From: Timema cristinae
Lineage: Eukaryota > Arthropoda > Insecta > Phasmatodea > Timematidae
Direction: 5' to 3'
DNA: 64,000 bases
NCBI GenBank assembly: GCA_039000515.1
Contig: JBCFYV010011164.1
Coordinates: 32,107,021 to 32,171,020, forward strand
Below the pieces are notes generated by a model. It made no database searches. It saw only the letters and a list, made by a program, of their open reading frames with translations, and was not told the DNA's origin. Each line of letters starts with the position of its first letter. Position 1 is the stretch's first letter. The position numbers were made by a program, and so were the translations under genes. Below are positions 10,291 to 21,611 of this stretch, in pieces.

Positions 10291-11210
10291 TCAGCCAGCA
10301 CAAAGAACTTTCAGAAAAATAGTGAAACACTTTATGATTTTTCAAACAATTTATTTGTGCAAGCAAGCTTTTTCTGTTCTTTGTGTTAAGAAAAATGTGA
10401 AACGATGTCACTTTAGTGTTGAATCAGACTTAAAGGAGATGGTCACTAAAATTGCTACAGATTTAATTGATATTTTAAAGCTCCACGAGATGTTCCATTC
10501 TTCACATAAATTATCAATGATTATAAATGTGCAAATATAATACATATATTTTATTTTCATGTTTATTGTAATTATATTTATATTAAAATATATATATTAT
10601 GGTTAATTTATCCCTATAATATACAATACATTTATGTTTAATGTTTTTTAATCATTTACACTACATCAAGGGGTATTTCCTTTGCTTCGAAAGTAATATA
10701 TACCAAATGTTGTTCTATCTTCCTGATTGCATTCAATTTATGGCACAAGTGTCCGATATCTTGTTATTGATTATATCTCATTGGAATTATCTATGAAGAA
10801 TTTTCCTGAATTTTTAAAACCTAGGTTTTTCATAGCTTTGTCAGTTTATGCTTTGTAATTCAAAATGGCTGATACAGTGTATAACAAAAAACGAGCAACA
10901 AATTGAATAAAAAACCGTCTTATCTTCGACTTTAGTTCGCATGTTTCAAGCCTCACTTCGCATTAAAAAAGTGATGTCCGCACACCCTCAGAACCTTGCA
11001 TTTGAAGTTTTATAATCTTAAACATATCTCGAAAAAGTGATATTAGTTCATTATTAACGAGATTTAACGCATTTATAAGAGCAAAGTAAAAGGTTGGAAA
11101 CATAGATCTTGCTTTTCTCAAACAAAAGTCAGAATCAAATAGCCAAAGTTATTATTTATGCTTTTGGTGAGGTTAACTCCATCTAGATATCATATTCTGA
11201 AAATTTAAAA
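10291..11210. other. AT-rich sequence, no gene seen
   Basis: The 72-codon ORF at 10322-10540 has no recognisable motif. The stretch 10520-10640 is almost pure A/T. Nothing else stands out. Confidence 0.4.
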
Positions 11211-11211
11211 A

Positions 11212-11293
11212 TGACACCTGTACACGGGAATCGAACCCGGGACCTTTGGCTTGGTACGCCAATGCTTTAAACACTGAGCTATCCAGGATTCGT
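11212..11293 (-). pseudogene. tRNA-like sequence (SINE head or tRNA pseudogene)
   Basis: Minus strand: an A box (GGATAGCTCAGTGTTTAAAG), a perfect 5-bp anticodon-type stem TTGGC/GCCAA enclosing GTACCAA, and a B box (CCCGGGTTCGATTCCCG). The 5' and 3' acceptor strands do not pair over 7 bp, so a working tRNA is unlikely. It could be the head of a SINE related to SINE-E whose body has decayed. Confidence 0.55.
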
Positions 11294-12360
11294 CGCGTGT
11301 TCAGGATCATTCTTCACTCATAGTTTAAGGTAGAGTCTATGACGGACGTGCAGAAATCGTCGGCTACAAATGTGTGATTTTATTAAGATCATGAGCTATC
11401 AGATAACGCATTTTTCAACAAGATCATAACAGAAAGTTTATGGAGAATTCAGAATTATGTTAGTTATTTTGCAGATTCAGAACTGCCATTCTCATTGGAA
11501 ATGCTTTAATATACGTATATTTTCCTTAAGTAGGCGGCACCCTTGAAGTTGAAAGCAAGGATCAAAACAAGCACGTGTTTATCCCATGAGTAAAGAAACT
11601 AGGGCAATGCCTCCCCTCCCCCTTATGGAGCAACCCTCTTTGCTGACGTCACTGGAACTACTCTCCTTGACACCTCGCTTGTACAGTATTGAACCGCTGC
11701 TAGGTAGGGAGTGTCTTCCCCTCTGTCCCGGTCTAAAGCCTCGTCAACATATTTCGTTAACTCCGTAACCTTAGTCCTTTTTAAGTCTAAAAATTAATGT
11801 GATTTTTAATTTGGTGAACAATAATTTGTGTTCTTTACACGTATATTGTGTCAACCAATGGGAGATCAAATTGATTGAAATGAAGCAGTGATGTTTTCAT
11901 TTCGATCCGCAATTATCTGTGTACCTGTGATTTGTCCTCCGCAACTGTCCGTAAAGTCAGCCCTTTTGCAAGTTAAAGTTAGTCCAACTTCCACGGATCA
12001 AAACTGTAGTATTAGCAATCCGATACTTTAAAGATGATCTTTTCTTACGGACTACGGATCTTACGGGTGGGTACATGCGGAGTGTGCAGACGGGGCTTTA
12101 AAAACCAAAAACGAATTGGAGAGACTCTTGGTGGATCTAAATTGAATATTTTAAATATAACGTCAGATTTTCAATGGCCAGTCACATCCGTCAGATTCCA
12201 TTAATTTTGTCCTTTAATATCTGACCAAATATGAACTTTATAGACTGTTGGTCGAAATTTACACTCGTCCCTTTCTTCGAGAGTTGGTAAAGAATGGACT
12301 TGACAAAGACTGCTAGAGTCAGTCAGTCAAAGCTTGGTAAATTGTTACGTTTGTTTATCT
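11294..12360. other. Unassigned sequence
   Basis: Mixed composition. The 60-codon ORF at 11586-11768 has no recognised features. Around 11940-12110 short inverted motifs (TCCGTAA and TTACGGA) hint at an old MITE, without clear ends. Confidence 0.35.
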
Positions 12361-12592
12361 TCCACTGCGTCCTGCTAGCCGTCCGAGATATCCGCATTTA
12401 ACTAAAGTATACTAATACAGTTGAAATGAGGGAGATAGAATTGAGAGGAAATGTACCACATTTACGTGGAAGTAGAGCGGGAAACCATTTAGGAAAAACT
12501 CCCTCAACACACCCGGCTAGGATTTAAACCCTGATCTCCCAATCACCGGAAATCCAGACAAGACGATCACTACGTTTAGTCCACGTGCCTAC
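12361..12592 (-). mobile_element. SINE-D, nearly full-length
   Basis: Minus-strand copy. The decayed tail (CCACTGCGTCCTGCTAGCCG) is followed by the body (GAAATGTACCACATTTACGT, then GGGAAACCATTTAGG) and the D head (CGGAAATCCAGACAAGACG, then TTTAGTCCACGTGCC). Many substitutions mark it as old. Confidence 0.78.
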
Positions 12593-12599
12593 TGATGTG

Positions 12600-13107
12600 G
12601 GTAGTATTAATTGTCACTGCCCAAATGTGTCAGCATACATAGCATTTTAAAAGTTCAAACCAACCAGATGGATAGTGTAAGCTATGTGAACCAATGCTGA
12701 CGTGTGAAAAGTGACGAGGTTAATATTGTAGAGCCGGATTATTTGGGGTAATTATGTACACTTTCCAAGCACAGGCCCTTGGTGGAGTGAAGGAATAGAT
12801 ACTAGGAGGGCCTAAAGTGTGTTATCGTTTCGTATGGCTTCGTTTTGTTAAGCGGACATACATTTTCTTGACACAATAGTTGTGTTAGGTGTGCTGTTCT
12901 AGAATAAGTGAGCTTGAAGGTGGTGTGCTGTGTTCAGGAAGAACACATATATACCAACGAGAGCACATATAACAATAAACAACCAACACAAGTGCCCGAA
13001 ATCTTATATAAGACTTATAAGGCATATTCGAATATTCGTAACAAACTTATGTAATTAACACACAAGCCTACAAAATAGCTTAAATCAAAATTAAAAAAAA
13101 CACCCAA
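12600..13107. other. Unassigned sequence
   Basis: No element ends, SINE boxes or coding signal recognised. Confidence 0.4.
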
Positions 13108-13172
13108 CCTGCCAGCCGTTATTTCATAACTGTAAAGGGGGAAGTATTCATTTCACCAATTATTAACTTCTG
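13108..13172 (-). mobile_element. SINE-E body fragment
   Basis: GCCAGCCGTTATTTCATAAC, TGTAAAGGGGGAAGT and TTCATTTCACC match the body of the SINE-E copy at 62360-62505. The head is absent. Confidence 0.45.
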
Positions 13173-13263
13173 ACCACTTAAGAAATCGAATTAGGACTAT
13201 TAGCTAAGGTGCCTGACGTGGTAACGGAAAGGTTCGAATGTTTAAACATATTCAAGATTCTTG

Positions 13264-13332
13264 TAGCCCACTTTGGTGGACGCATGGTCCAGGACGCTAT
13301 TAAACTTATAACCTAAACGGGTATTAAGGCAA
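13264..13332 (+). mobile_element. SINE-C with large internal deletion
   Basis: Head (CCCACTTTGGTGGACGCATG, then GTCCAGGACGCT) joins directly to a tail (TTATAACCTAAACGGGTATT). The B box and body are missing. Confidence 0.6.
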
Positions 13333-13514
13333 TTGGCCCTTTTCATTTGGCGTGGGAACGCAGAGCTGTGGGAACAAACAGTTATCATCAAGAATTTTTA
13401 TTGTTTTGAAATTTTCTTTCCAGAAATGGTTTGTTCAAGAATAGAAGCATGTCGATTAAAGTTATACTTTTTATAACGCACCTCCTCTTTAATTTTACCA
13501 GTGATAAAATATCG

Positions 13515-13810
13515 ATAAAATTGACATTTTCAATAGAAAATTGCCGGCTTCATAACAAAAAATAAGAAAATGTAACAATTAATAAACATCGTTATATTAT
13601 CTTAGAAGGGGCGTTGAAAATATTAACATAAAAATTTCAATCGTTCTCGAGAAAATGATTTATGATTTTTCCGCAAAACCTGTCCGGTAGCTAGCGCCAT
13701 CTACGGTTTCCGTGTTCCATCTATTCTTTTTGGCGCGGAAGGATACTTTGGTTGGCTGTGAAGCTATGCCACGATTTCACCGTACCACCTACCATCCCAC
13801 AAAATAGGTT
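13515..13810. repeat. Repeat K, copy 2
   Basis: Direct-orientation relative of 9975-10290, colinear over about 300 bp with scattered substitutions and small indels. Its unit carries CCTGTCCGGTAGCTAGCGCC and GCGGAAGGATACTTTGGTTG. The family is otherwise unrecognised. Confidence 0.75.
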
Positions 13811-13867
13811 ATAGACTTGCATTCGACATGTCTAAGGGCCTTAAGGCAAAGGACTAAAAATAAAATA

Positions 13868-14094
13868 AGACGCTACTCTTGCAGTAGACTAGACTGCCGA
13901 TGAGGGGGAGATCAAGGTTCGAATCTCGGTCGAGTGTACTGAGAGTAGTTTTTCAAAATGGATTTCCACTTTCCCTCCATGCAAATGCGGGTACGCTTAC
14001 TACCAAATTTAAGCTTCCTCATCCCTAAAACCATCAGCGCAATTAGTATATAGGCGTATCACCCAAACGGGTAGTAGGACGCAATGTTTAAAAA
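13868..14094 (+). mobile_element. SINE-C, lacking the 5' end
   Basis: Starts at GACGCTACTCTTGCAGTAG, then the B box (CAAGGTTCGAATCTCGGTC), the body with GTAGTTTTTCAAAATGG and GCAAATGCGGGTACGC, and a tail CACCCAAACGGGTAGTAGG. The A-box region is missing. Confidence 0.85.
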
Positions 14095-14297
14095 CAGAGG
14101 TTACTTAGAACACACCTCTTGTGTTGTTTTGCAGACCAAGCCTTTAGGGAAAATGACAGCGCGTATTAAAAAAAACACTTTCCCATTCAATGCCCTCAAT
14201 ATAGTTCAAGTTGCTGATAGCCTATTCAGGTAGTAAGATCTATATCACCACAAAGAAAAAAGGAATGAGACAATATTAATGTATTATTAATATATAT

Positions 14298-14430
14298 GTT
14301 TTTCTACTCCTCCTCCACGCCAATGCGGGTACATTGACTCTAAATTTTACTATTCTCATGCTAGTCACATTATTGTAAATAGGAGGATATCTCGAATGGT
14401 GACAAGACGCGGAGTAAAATAATAATAAAG
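14298..14430 (+). mobile_element. SINE-C 3' fragment
   Basis: Starts in the body (CTCCTCCACGCCAATGCGGG) and runs to the tail (GGTGACAAGACGCGGAGT) with a short AAT run. The head and the ACCCGAACGGGT motif have decayed. Confidence 0.7.
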
Positions 14431-14563
14431 AAACCTGTCAATAAATAAGATATACGATAAATTTCGTACGAATGGATATATCTGACTGCTAGATCCATTT
14501 TCTCGTGTGTCAACGCCAAGTCGTGTGATTTGTAGCAGTTACTTCTAATATTTAACACTTATA

Positions 14564-14680
14564 TAGTCAAATTGAATCAATGTTGACATCATAAAAAACT
14601 GTTGTATTTTCTAAAAGGTGCTCCAAATGTAGGCTTACATTCGTAAGAAAATCAAGGTGAGAGTATATTTGCTCGGATAT
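14564..14680. repeat. Repeat H fragment
   Basis: AATCAATGTTGACATCA and TGTATTTTCTAAAAGGTG, ending with TTCGTAAGAAAATCAA, match 45640-45735. Other copies are at 38210-38400, 39590-39740 and 62165-62260. Confidence 0.5.
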
Positions 14681-14747
14681 TCCATAAAATGAATTAAAGA
14701 AACGACACTAATGGTAACTGGCTATTTAAGAAACTTTACAGTAACAT

Positions 14748-14816
14748 TACACGGAGCCGCACCGAGCCGGCGTGGATGAACCGTCGAGAGAGATTGCTCG
14801 GTGCGGGCCGTGTGGC
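14748..14816. repeat. GC-rich hairpin
   Basis: ACACGGAGCCGCACCGAGC is repeated inverted as GCTCGGTGCGGGCCGTGT, with about a 28-nt loop. The stem is near-perfect and far more GC-rich than its surroundings. It may be the end or core of a small MITE. It could equally be part of a structured RNA; nothing else supports that. Confidence 0.6.
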
Positions 14817-15012
14817 CACATACCACCGGAAATAAATGTTTGGGAGCTTCCGAACGGCATTTCTTTCACAGTTGTTGCACGTGTGACGCTGTAGTAATTG
14901 TTTCCAACATTACGTACAAGTTAAACGATATTATATCCACAACTTATTGAACAACAAACATTCTTCTTCATAGTTAGTAGCTAACTTAAAACTTTATTCT
15001 TCGTAATTAATA

Positions 15013-15261
15013 ATATAATATTTAGCACCGCGTCTTACTACCCGTTCGGGTTATACCATTTAAGTAAATAATTACGTCAATGGATTTATGATTGGAAAAG
15101 GGTTTAATTAGAGGAAGTGAACCAATTTGCGGGGAGAGTGGAAAACCATTTAGGAAAAACCTCCCCAGTTCACCCGACCGAGATTCAACCTCGATCTTCC
15201 CGTCCTCAGCAGTCAAGCTCAACACGACAGGCGCGTTAGACAGCTACGCCACCGAGGCGGG
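15013..15261 (-). mobile_element. SINE-B, full-length, 16-bp TSD
   Basis: Minus-strand copy with complete tail (TTAGCACCGCGTCTTACTAC), body and head (CTACGCCACCGAGGCGGG). The TSD TTCTTCGTAATTAATA is at 14997-15012 and 15262-15277, the longest perfect one in the window. The tail-side sequence lacks a few bases (TTATACCATTTAAGTAAAT). Confidence 0.96.
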
Positions 15262-15279
15262 TTCTTCGTAATTAATAGC

Positions 15280-15996
15280 TAACTTAATTTTATGAAAATA
15301 GGTGAAAACTTAAGCAAGTAAAAATAAAAATACAAACTTATTTTGTAATAGAACTCAGTCTATAAAGAATATAAAAATTGTTATCTTTTTTTAAAATTAC
15401 AATAATCTTATGCTTGGTTTAATAAAGTGAATTAGTTAAAAATCCTACGCGATGTTATTTAGGTGCTGTGCAGCTCGAGTAGCCATAGCTTAATAAGGGA
15501 AAGTAATTTATGAGACATTATTAAATCCGCGAGACTGACACATCAAGTTACACGTGCCCAAGATAAGACATCAAAAACTTGCAAGCTTGTGGCGCCAACA
15601 GGAAGGGCCATTTCTGTGAGTCGATGTAACTATTTTCGTCAGCTGGAACACGATCGATGTCGAAACTGGCGTGGAGAGAGAGGGAGGGGTTAGTAAAGCT
15701 GTTTAGCATGCCTGCCTATGACAGGGGAAGCCTGGGGATCGACCCTACAGATGTGAGTGAGATGGAAAGTTTTCTACGGAATTTCCATAAAAAAAATCCT
15801 GAAAATTTTCCAACTATTTAAATGAAACAAATAAACACTCTAGATATCACATGTTTTAAAGTTTACAACTTGATTTAATTAATTAAAAGGACGTTAACAC
15901 CATACATATAGTCAAATGTGCTACAATAAACAAACATTGATACTTTAATCTCGATTCGTACATCGCCTACTTGAAAAGGAAAAACAATTTACTATA
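15280..15996. other. Unassigned sequence with a tRNA-like motif
   Basis: At 15690-15760 AGTAAAGCTGTTTAGCATG, a CCTG/CAGG stem and GGGGATCGACCCTAC resemble a tRNA-derived head. No body or tail was recognised. The remainder is AT-rich without a visible gene. Confidence 0.35.
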
Positions 15997-16250
15997 GCCT
16001 GATTCAGTGGCCGCATGGTTTAAGGTGTCACTCTTACAAGAGATTGGACTTCCGATGACGGGGAGAGCGGGGTTCAAATCTCGGTCGGGTGCACTGGAGG
16101 AGAAAGGTGTTCACTAAATCATTTCCAGTCTTCCTCCAAGAAAATGCGGGAACACTTACTTTAAATTCAACATTCCTCATCTCAAAACCCATTAGAATAA
16201 GTAATACATATGCGTATATCTGAACATGTGTTAAGATTTGGTGCTAAAAA
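15997..16250 (+). mobile_element. SINE-C, full-length, old
   Basis: Head GATTCAGTGGCCGCATGG, B box GGGGTTCAAATCTCGGTC, body with AAATGCGGGAACACTTAC, and a mutated tail (ATATCTGAACATGTGTTAAG). No TSD is clear. Confidence 0.85.
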
Positions 16251-16441
16251 ATAGTTATCATTCAATTTAAAAAGTTAAGTGATTTTGTTGGAAAATAGTA
16301 TTTATTTGAGGATGGCTAGATATAAGTGTCTATTTTTATCTCAGAATTACGACATTTCGAGTAAAACGTAATTGAAAATGAGCTAATTTCACTTTTTCCC
16401 GAGTTTATCTAAATTACTAAACTTAAAATATAGAGTTATTA

Positions 16442-16714
16442 TTATTATTAGCACCGCGTCTTACTACCCGTTCGGGTTATACGCACTTACGCTAATGTGT
16501 AATGGTAGGGTGATTGTGAGATGAAATGAAGGACCTACAGTTTAACGTGGAATCCGAACCACGGTGGAGGCCTGGCATTCCCCACATTCACAAGATGTTT
16601 TGTCAGAGGTGAAGGAAGGGTTTGGTAATCAGATAAATCTGTGCTGGTACCGAGGATTGAACCCGGCCGCCAGCACAGAAGTCTGACACCTTACCCCTAG
16701 ACCACCAGGTCACC
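16442..16714 (-). mobile_element. SINE-A, full-length, 13-bp TSD
   Basis: Minus-strand reference copy running from the tail through the body to the head (CCCTAGACCACCAGGTCACC). The TSD TATAGAGTTATTA is at 16429-16441 and 16715-16727. Very few differences from other SINE-A copies mark it as recent. Confidence 0.97.
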
Positions 16715-16727
16715 TATAGAGTTATTA

Positions 16728-18053
16728 ATTTTAGAGAGGAATGTTAATACTTTTCACCTCTATTTTGAAATAACAAACCTATTATTCATGTCATCGGCGT
16801 ACAAATATAGGGGGCAGAGGGGGGGGGGAGGGTTCCTGTGGGGTGGGAGGTGAGGGGGGGGGATCAATGTGTCACTTTCTAAGAGTCAAACATATCAAAA
16901 ATTGCAGGCATATTTACATAAGCATAGCTTGCTTTTAATTATTAGGGGGACAGAACGAATTCATTTTCACTTTTAACTAAGAAAATAAAAGTAATTATGT
17001 ACCAAAGATCAAACAAAAATAATGTGATTACGGGATTATTTTTGCGAGTACAGTCAGATCTCTATAACTTGTACTAAAGGAGGCGGGGGTCTTCCCGCGT
17101 TAAGAAAAGTCCATCTTATAAAGAAGAAATAAAGTTGTGTCTAGGAAATGAAATCAGATACTTTATCTAAAGTAATATTGTACTTTAATGTGACAAGGTA
17201 AACAACACATATCAGGTAAGACAAATACATAAATAACAGTTAGGTACTGGAATGGGAAATGTTGATATTACAATAGGCCTATAGTACTTGCAAATTATCT
17301 GTTTACTATACTATATGTGTGGGGGCGAGATGGGAGGGGTAGTAGCACTGCATTGTAAGATATCCAAGATATCCGCCAGCCCCCAGCAATACACTACTTC
17401 GATAACATTTTTAGCCTGCCAGCATGCGGCTGGCGTGTTGTGTTACTAGCTTATATAACATTTTACTTTCGGAAAATTGTCCAAATTATCCAGAGTCCAA
17501 GATATCGAGAGTTGACTGCAATATAAAAAAAATACCTTAATTTTCTGGAAAATAAATCCCTGTTTCTTTTTCATATTAAAAGTGTGCCCTTTGAGCAGAT
17601 TAGTGTTGGTAAAGGGATATGTCCACCCTGTCTCCCCCACTAACGACGCCCTAGCAGGGCCTTCACCGTGGGGGGGAGGGGGGGAGGCAGAGGGGCAAAT
17701 GCATAGGGGTCCGGCATCGGCAAGTTTTTTTAGTGGAATAAAGTAGCTTTACGTAAACACACGACAAAAATTGTCGTACTAATTAAGAGTTTGAGACGTT
17801 AAACCTAATTGAGATTATTGTAAACGTAAAGCAAGTTTTATGTGTCAAGTCAGTTAAGATTTCTCGCCGTCAGGAGGATGAGAGGCCCGGCGGACGCGGG
17901 TGGAGAACGGTGAGTCATTCCTTGGCAAGTAGGCTCGACCCTTCCTCCCCTTGCTTTATTTAATTTACTTACTTTTACTTTAGAAAGATTATTTTTTCAT
18001 TTACAGTCCTGTACATCAGGTTTTTAAAATTTAAGGTTGTCTGGAAAACATAT

Positions 18054-18060
<7 letters not shown>
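16728..18060. other. Unassigned sequence with G-rich stretches
   Basis: G-rich tracts occur at about 16810-16862 and 17670-17705, with AT-rich sequence between. A TAGGCCTA octamer is at 17274-17281. The ORF at 17446-17640 has no recognised motif. No gene is supported. Confidence 0.4.

Positions 18061-18107
<47 letters not shown>
18061..18107. repeat. (AT)n microsatellite
   Basis: Uninterrupted AT dinucleotide run of about 47 bp. Confidence 0.98.
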
Positions 18108-18109
<2 letters not shown>

Positions 18110-18110
<1 letters not shown>

Positions 18111-18661
18111 ATCCATCCCTACCGGTTTGGAAAGGTACTTGGCTTGGTAGATACGTCACCACTGTAGGGATAGGAATGGGTTGAAGGGGGAGGGGGTATG
18201 TGGCCCAGAAGACTTATTTGCACAGGGGTCCAGAAATCCTGTCAACGGACCTGCAACATAGTGTATTTATGATACATGCGTGTGACAGGTTTGATATAAA
18301 TCCAGCAACTTACTGTTTGTAATGCTATGATCATGGTATTAGTGCAGCTTTGCGCGGACTACAGAGAATACATAGGGTAAAGCTAGCAAGAATAGCGTCC
18401 TTCCCCGTAACTGGAAATCCACGTGAGCCAAGCAACTAATCATACCATAAACACCAATTTCTGTGAAGCGTTAGTTCTACCTTGTCTCAAATCAATACGG
18501 GAAAGAGTAAGAGGGGAGAGAAGAAACATCCACGCAGCGTTACTAGAAACTATGACGTCACTGGTAAACGTTTCCCTGCCAGAAGGATATGCCAAGGTAA
18601 TGCGTTAAATGTGTTTTCGTTTTAGGATCAGCGTGAGAAGAGCGACAGAATTGAAAAATAG
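18110..18661. other. Unassigned sequence with a weak ORF
   Basis: The 61-codon ORF at 18423-18608 lies in moderately GC-balanced DNA. A possible splice donor (CCAAG|GTAATG) sits near 18596. There is no convincing acceptor or protein motif, so a coding call is not supported. Confidence 0.25.
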
Positions 18662-18671
18662 ACTACATTGG

Positions 18672-18919
18672 CTATTTTATTATTATTATTATTATTATTA
18701 TTAGCACCGCGTCTTACACCATTTGGTTAAGCACTTACGCTAATGTGTAATGGTAGGTGATTGTGAGATAATGAAGGATCTACAGTTAAGTGGAATCCGA
18801 CCGGGAGCTGGCATTCCCATTCAAAGATGTCTTGCAGGTGAGAGTTGTAATCTATAATCTTGCGCAGGATTGAACCGGGCTCCAGCACGAGTCTACACCT
18901 TAACTGACCACTAGTCACC
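18672..18919 (-). mobile_element. SINE-A with many small deletions, 10-bp TSD
   Basis: Colinear with SINE-A over its whole length but missing many 1-4 bp groups. For example, CTTACTACCCGTTCGGGTTA has become CTTACACCATTTGGTTA. Substitutions are comparatively few. The TSD ACTACATTGG is intact at 18662-18671 and 18920-18929. This could be an unusual mutation pattern or sequencing/assembly error. Confidence 0.9.
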
Positions 18920-18929
18920 ACTACATTGG

Positions 18930-19444
18930 TACTACAGATGGTAGGTTTTACGCATGGTACACTGTTTGAACTGAGATCGGGTTAGGTTCTAACATTTCAT
19001 TAATTTATTTGAGTATTTAACTGCACTTTCTAAACGCTGATTAATCAGACAGATAATTCTACGAGCGAGAGCGAAAAGGCCAACAAATTTTGCGGAAATA
19101 TATTTTCACATATCTTCCTGGGTTATTTTATATGCCACACTGACATAGGACCGACAATTTAACTTCCCTCCGAAGTAAGTTGTGCTACAAATGTCTAATA
19201 GGCCACAGTGGTTTTACCTCCTAATCTTACTAAATGTGTATTATATGACTTTTATATAAACACTCTTTGGCGGGTGAATATATAAAATTAGACTCAATGA
19301 CGTTTAGGACTGTCAGCTAGGTGTCAGTATATGTTGAGGGAACTCTAAGAAAGAGGGAGTTTACGTTATTCGTGTCTCCTCTTTCTATATACTATATATA
19401 ATTATTATATAATATAGGCATGCATATTGTTTTGCGTGATACGC
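18930..19444. other. Unassigned sequence
   Basis: No gene, SINE or transposon end recognised. Confidence 0.4.
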
Positions 19445-19560
19445 ATCTTATTTGATTTGTCAGTGGTGACGGTAATGTCAGGGTTCGAGTTCCGGTTGGG
19501 TGTGCTATGGTTTCTCCCTCCCCCTCCACGAAAATAAGGGGTTGTTCCATAAATACTGTC
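19445..19560 (+). mobile_element. SINE-D fragment
   Basis: GTCAGTGGTGACGGTAATGT, then the B box AGGGTTCGAGTTCCGGTTG, then CCCTCCCCCTCCACG from the body. The three overlapping minus-strand ORFs here are shadows of this repeat. Confidence 0.6.
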
Positions 19561-20400
19561 TTCTCCACATTGATGTATGTTGAGAGCACAGAGAAGTAGC
19601 GTTCTCTCTATGCTGGTAACACACACATATAATCCATCCTGCGTGGGAGTGGTGGTAACTGGCACCTAGCAGAACGTTCTTTATTAAAAACAATGGTTGA
19701 AAGTCGCTAATGTGGAAATAATTATTGTATTATTAGTAATACTATTTTATCAGTAAAAAGTGTTATAAAACGATTCTAATAATATTTATTGTATAATTGG
19801 CTTTTTTAGTAACTTTTGAAACAACAAAAACTATTAATAAAACTTTTTTTTTTTTGCTGTTGTGGAAACAAGAAATATTATAGTGCCTGAAAATATAATA
19901 CATTTAAAAATTATTACATACACACTTTTATATTATTATATCAAAGCACCAAAATAGGTATATGCTTTTTATAACTTGAGAAATAGCTATAAAAATATGA
20001 GTTTTAAAATAAAACGATTTTATTTTGTAAACATATGCATTTCAACTCAACTGAAAAAAGGTTTGTATGGCGGTATCAACAGCCCTTGGTTAATATGATC
20101 TGCTCCAACTTAATTTATGAAGATAAAGCAGCCTTTTAAGCCGGCGATACGAGCATTACATTACAAAGCTCGGCTCAAGTTCCTGTTTGGGCGCGACGAA
20201 TGCTCGTCTCGACAGTACTACGGTTTTTTCCTCATTTCTAGATGAAATGTCGGACCTACAAGTCACGAGTGCAGAGTTTTATAAATGTTGTCGATCTTGA
20301 GGATCCCACAAAATAGTTATCCTCCTATATTGTTCAATAAAAAATAAAGTGTTTTCTCTGTTCCACTCCATTTTATTCCGACACTTGCTGCAAAATGGCA
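19561..20400. other. AT-rich sequence, no gene seen
   Basis: Strongly AT-rich between 19690 and 20060. Nothing recognisable. Confidence 0.45.
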
Positions 20401-20413
20401 ATAGCACATAATA

Positions 20414-20655
20414 TTATTATTATTATTATTAGCACCGCGTCTTACTACCCGTTCGGGTTATACGCACTTACGCTAATGTGTAATGGTAGGGTGATTGTGA
20501 GATGAAATGAAGGACCTACAGTTTAACGTGGAATCCGAACCACGGTGGCGACCTGGCATTCCACACATTCACAAATATCTTGTCAGAGGTGTAGGAAGGG
20601 TGTGATAATCAGATAAATCTGTGCCGGGACCGAGGATCGAACCCCGGCCGCCAGC
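20414..20655 (-). mobile_element. SINE-A, 5'-truncated, 13-bp TSD
   Basis: Tail, body and B box are present. The copy stops after CCCCGGCCGCCAGC, so the A-box half of the head is missing. The TSD ATAGCACATAATA is at 20401-20413 and 20656-20668. The next SINE begins only 32 bp later. Confidence 0.95.
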
Positions 20656-20687
20656 ATAGCACATAATACATCTTTCCTCCAGTATTA

Positions 20688-20938
20688 TTTATTTAGCACC
20701 GCGTCTTACTACCCGTTAGGGTTATACGCTTTAAGTACTAATTACGCTAATGGATTAGGAATTGGGAAGGTTGAATTAGAGGAAGTGAACCGGCATTTGC
20801 GTGGAGGGAGAGTGAAAAACCATTTAGGAAAAACCACACCCAGTTCACCCGACCGAGATTCGAACCTCGATCTCCCCGTCCTCAGCAGTCGAGCTCAACA
20901 CGACAAGCGCGTTAGCCAACTACGCCACCGAGGCGGGT
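20688..20938 (-). mobile_element. SINE-B, full-length, 15-bp TSD
   Basis: Complete minus-strand copy from ATTTAGCACCGCGTC to CCACCGAGGCGGG. The TSD TTTCCTCCAGTATTA is at 20673-20687 and 20939-20953. It sits in the same orientation as, and next to, SINE-A 20414-20655. Confidence 0.96.
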
Positions 20939-20953
20939 TTTCCTCCAGTATTA

Positions 20954-21611
20954 ATTTAGACGATTGTATCACTGTGCTCGACGCGAACACCTGCAGCTGC
21001 ACTGACTTGTAAGTCGCCATCTTTGGAAGCTTTCATTAGTAAAATATTTTTAAACGAACTACAGACACCACTTAAAAAAATTCTAACGGTTATTTTCATA
21101 AGTTCGTGTTTAAATAATGTAAAAACGCTTTAAAAAAATATGTTTTAAAACAGTTTGACTGCCAAAAGTTACAGTGACGCTAACCATGCTATTGCAGATA
21201 TTATAGCTTGGCGAATGGATACATGAGAGTAAATCGCTGGGGTATACATACCTCCTCTTTCTCTCTCTCGCTCTCTCAGACGTCAATAAAAGTCACAAAA
21301 CCGCAGACCGGAACACAGTAACCACTACGACATTTATGTTGCTAATGTTTGCAACCAACATTCCTCGCTCATGTTTAATTCATTTGTTTTGGCTTTTGTA
21401 GAATTTCCTCATCAGAGGTCAGATTACATTCTCCCTTGGCCTCAACCGGAAACAATCTCCCTAATCGGGATGAGGAGAAAACCACTTATTTTAAGAGATG
21501 GAAGAACGGTCACTCAACAAATTTTAAAAGTTTAGTTGAAACACAAATGTAGATTCAAAAACACAACAAAGCCTTTCCCCAACGTTTTACTGTCCCCAAA
21601 ATAAGACTTGA
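20954..21611. other. Unassigned sequence
   Basis: A pyrimidine-rich CTCTCTCTCG stretch lies at about 21258-21278. No element or gene recognised. Confidence 0.4.

Noticed and set aside
11212..11293. Functional tRNA gene
   Set aside because: A and B boxes and the anticodon stem look good, but the acceptor strands do not pair. Similar heads occur elsewhere as SINE parts.
18423..18608. Exon with GTAATG donor
   Set aside because: No acceptor, no motif and no partner exon; the ORF length is within chance.
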